From NCBI GenBank assembly GCA_002422745.1, contig DITH01000002.1, forward strand, positions 1,754 through 8,861: DNA of 7,108 nt, in the 5' to 3' direction. The notes under the pieces were generated by a model that did no database searches, was not told the origin of the DNA, and worked only from the letters and a program-made list of their open reading frames with translations. Position 1 is the stretch's first letter. Each line of letters opens with the position of its first letter. Of this stretch, positions 5,520-7,108 are shown in pieces. The DNA comes from Alphaproteobacteria bacterium UBA6189. GTDB lineage: Bacteria; Pseudomonadota; Alphaproteobacteria; Rickettsiales; UBA3002. A program made the position numbers and the translations under genes.

Positions 5520-6905
5520 TTAGCGTGCCGCCACCTTGCCCTGTTCTTTCGCCTGCAACTGCTCGTACAGCGCCTGCGTGTTGCGGGCCTGATGCGGGGT
5601 AAGGGCTTTATGCTGGCTTTTATCCTGCATCTTCTGGAAAAATTTATCGTACCAGCTGCCCCAGGCATCCGTCGCCATCCATAGGGTGCCAAAGGTCGCG
5701 GTGGCAATGCCTTCGCGTTTGGCGTTATCGAGAAAGCGCGCCGCATGCTTGCTCGCGCCTTTGACGCTTTCATCAATCGCCCGCATCTGTCCGCCTACCC
5801 CCTGATACGTCACGCGCTTGGCCAACGCATAGCCTGTAATACCCACGGCAACCGGCAGCACCCGGCGGAACAACAACCGGCCTAAGCCGGGGTCCTCAGT
5901 AAAAAACGGCGCGACCGGCTTGCCTACCGCTTCGCCGTTGGCTTGCTTCTTCTCGGCCAGTTCGGGCGGCGTACCCACGGTCGGGTCGTCCTTATTGGTC
6001 AGGCTGTTCGCATGCCCCTTCCATTCGCCGCGCAATATCTGCTTATCCTTGAATAACCGCTCTGCCGTTTCAAAGAAAATGCTGTAGGCGATGGTCCAGA
6101 CCGCTGCTACCTGCAGCAGCTTGCTTTCCTTACCCCAGGCGCGCTTAAGGTTCACCGGCCCTTCGAGGTATTTGGGCGGCGGCTTGTCGAATACCGCGGT
6201 GGCAAATCCCAGCGTCAGTGCGGCCCACGGCGTGGCGGTCGATTCGGCAGGCCAGTTCGTCGCGGCCGTATGCTTGACGGTTTGCCACCAGTGGCGGGTT
6301 TCGCGCTCGGTATCGGCGGCGCTGTTGCCTTCATCCATCACCTTGTCGCGCAGGCCCTTTACCAACCCGCCGGTAAAGCGGAACATGGTAAACGCCAGGC
6401 CAATCTGCGCCGCGGCGTTGACCGGCGATTGCGAAAAACGCAGCGCGTTACGCGCTATCATGGCTTTGCTGCCGGGCTTATAAAGCAGCGCCCGTTGCAG
6501 TTCCGGCACCGCGTTCACAGCTTTGATGCCTTGGCTGTTGAGGGTTTTTAATCCTTGGGCCGTAAGCCCTGCCTTCGCGCTTTCCCGGCCGAGCAAGCCG
6601 AACGCATGGTGGAAAAACGCCATGCCGAACGCATAGGGCACGGCCGCGAGGCCAGAGCGGAAAAACTGATAGCCGGTATAGCTGATGGGCTCTTTCGTGA
6701 ACCAACGGTTACGATGGAACCAATTGCCCTGCTCCTGGTTTTTTTCGGTCGTGGGTGCCGTCGGGGGCGTCGCCTCCCGCGTCAATGCTGGCGGCACCGC
6801 CGCCGCCACCGCCACATGGGCGCGATGCTCCGGCGGGCGAATCGGCGGACGCGGCGGGCGTTCCTGTTCTAACTGTGGTGTTATTTCCATAGAGTTTCTC
6901 ACCAT
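5520..6905 (-). CDS. Unrecognised probable membrane-associated protein (461 aa)
   Basis: A long open frame with codon usage like its neighbours. I do not recognise the family. The N terminus is proline-rich and probably disordered (about residues 17-52, including RPPRPPIRPPEH). A Trp/Phe-rich stretch follows, NWFHRNRWF (61-69). Moderately hydrophobic segments lie at about 84-106, 161-181, 225-239, 263-280, 349-362 and 399-412, separated by basic, helical stretches. They are short and contain polar residues, so this could be a multi-pass membrane protein or a peripheral helical one. There are 12 tryptophans and no cysteine. No signal peptide is seen. The C terminus is polar and Gln/Lys-rich. 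The start is uncertain: ATG 6905 has GAG very close upstream, while ATG 6890 (five residues shorter) has GGTGAG seven bases upstream. hemB follows 42 bases downstream on the same strand with no terminator visible. Function unknown. Confidence 0.8.
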   Translation of the reverse strand: MVRNSMEITPQLEQERPPRPPIRPPEHRAHVAVAAAVPPALTREATPPTAPTTEKNQEQGNWFHRNRWFTKEPISYTGYQFFRSGLAAVPYAFGMAFFHHAFGLLGRESAKAGLTAQGLKTLNSQGIKAVNAVPELQRALLYKPGSKAMIARNALRFSQSPVNAAAQIGLAFTMFRFTGGLVKGLRDKVMDEGNSAADTERETRHWWQTVKHTAATNWPAESTATPWAALTLGFATAVFDKPPPKYLEGPVNLKRAWGKESKLLQVAAVWTIAYSIFFETAERLFKDKQILRGEWKGHANSLTNKDDPTVGTPPELAEKKQANGEAVGKPVAPFFTEDPGLGRLLFRRVLPVAVGITGYALAKRVTYQGVGGQMRAIDESVKGASKHAARFLDNAKREGIATATFGTLWMATDAWGSWYDKFFQKMQDKSQHKALTPHQARNTQALYEQLQAKEQGKVAAR

Positions 6906-6928
6906 TCACTCTAGCAAATTACGCGCCC

Positions 6929-6934
6929 ATTATG
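6929..6934 (-). promoter_or_regulatory. Candidate -10 element for the 461-residue protein gene
   Basis: On the minus strand these bases read CATAAT, five of six matching TATAAT, and would start transcription about 15-20 bases before ATG 6905. No good -35 element stands at the expected distance, so this is weak support only. Confidence 0.2.
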
Positions 6935-6993
6935 TGTGACAGTTCGGTGAACATTGCCTTGTTTTCCCACGTTTTTTGTGCATCGCAAAAAGC

Positions 6994-7023
6994 GTGACAA
7001 GGGCCGATAAAATCCGCTACAAG
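6994..7023 (+). promoter_or_regulatory. Candidate promoter for trpS
   Basis: GTGACA (6994-6999, five of six to TTGACA) and TACAAG (7018-7023, four of six to TATAAT) are 18 bases apart and would give a short leader before ATG 7048. An AT-rich alternative -10, TAAAAT (7008-7013), has no good -35 partner. A small perfect hairpin, CCGCT (7014-7018) with AGCGG (7022-7026), overlaps the -10. Support is by consensus only. Confidence 0.3.
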
Positions 7024-7047
7024 CGGGCAAACACGTGAAGGTATCCT

Positions 7048-7108
7048 ATGGCAAAACCACGCATTCTTTCGGGCGTTCAGCCCACGGGCAATCTGCATCT
7101 GGGCAATT
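7048..7108 (+). CDS. trpS: Tryptophanyl-tRNA synthetase, N-terminal fragment (runs off window)
   Basis: Only the first 20 residues are inside the window, MAKPRILSGVQPTGNLHLGN. They are diagnostic: class I tryptophanyl-tRNA synthetases begin with a short basic start, then a strand ending in SGVQPTG, then the HIGH-type ATP-binding signature, here NLHLGN. The enzyme charges tRNA-Trp with tryptophan in the cytoplasm using ATP. ATG 7048 is preceded by GAAGG (7037-7041) with six bases between, a good ribosome binding site. The gene is divergent from the 461-residue protein gene, with a 142-base gap that holds both upstream regions. The rest of the protein, including the KMSKS loop, lies beyond the right edge, so integrity cannot be judged. 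Confidence 0.93.
   Translation, partial: MAKPRILSGVQPTGNLHLGN

Noticed and set aside
6940..6950. GTTC-GGT-GAAC as an alphaproteobacterial SOS box
   Set aside because: The known LexA site in that group is a direct repeat with seven-base spacing (GTTC N7 GTTC or GAAC N7 GAAC). This is a short inverted repeat and neither neighbour is an SOS gene.
5520..7108. Functional link between the Trp-rich 461-residue protein and the divergent trpS gene
   Set aside because: The protein is long and membrane-like, its Trp residues are scattered, and there is no leader-peptide or attenuator structure. The proximity is most simply chance.

Overview
The window is a stretch of ordinary, mostly housekeeping bacterial chromosome, gene-dense on both strands and moderately GC-rich. 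It most resembles an alphaproteobacterium. The supports are a magnesium-type HemB with an aspartate-rich metal site, a long three-domain aminopeptidase P, a BMP-family periplasmic binding protein, and a prepilin-like protein with motifs (LPGDMPNATSFWG, WQHLSNAGLLEG, DTKMDDG) that I associate with alphaproteobacterial prepilin-like proteins. This placement is an inference from gene content, not from a marker phylogeny. I see no phage, transposon, CRISPR array, tRNA or rRNA.

Layout. Positions 3-266 (+) hold the 3' end of an unrecognised gene whose start lies outside the window. A prepilin-type protein follows on the same strand (314-1081). Its stop codon directly abuts the stop of a convergent aminopeptidase P gene (2875 down to 1082). 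A possible intrinsic terminator for the prepilin transcript lies inside the 3' end of that peptidase gene. A 101-bp divergent intergenic region with a good promoter-like pair separates the peptidase from a BMP-family substrate-binding protein (2977-3996, +). Two very small single-pass membrane protein genes with strong ribosome binding sites follow on the + strand (4095-4229 and 4318-4479). The second overlaps the 3' end of hemB by four bases.

hemB (5477 down to 4476) and an unrecognised 461-residue, cysteine-free, tryptophan-rich, probably membrane-associated protein (6905 down to 5520) are on the minus strand, 42 bases apart, and may be co-transcribed. trpS starts divergently at 7048 and runs off the right edge.

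How the genes relate. HemB (tetrapyrrole synthesis), TrpS (translation) and aminopeptidase P (peptide turnover) are core functions. The BMP protein would bind a nucleoside or similar ligand in the periplasm, but no transporter genes lie beside it. The least explained parts are the 461-residue protein upstream of hemB and the two small membrane proteins. I found no convincing evidence of a novel multi-gene system here.
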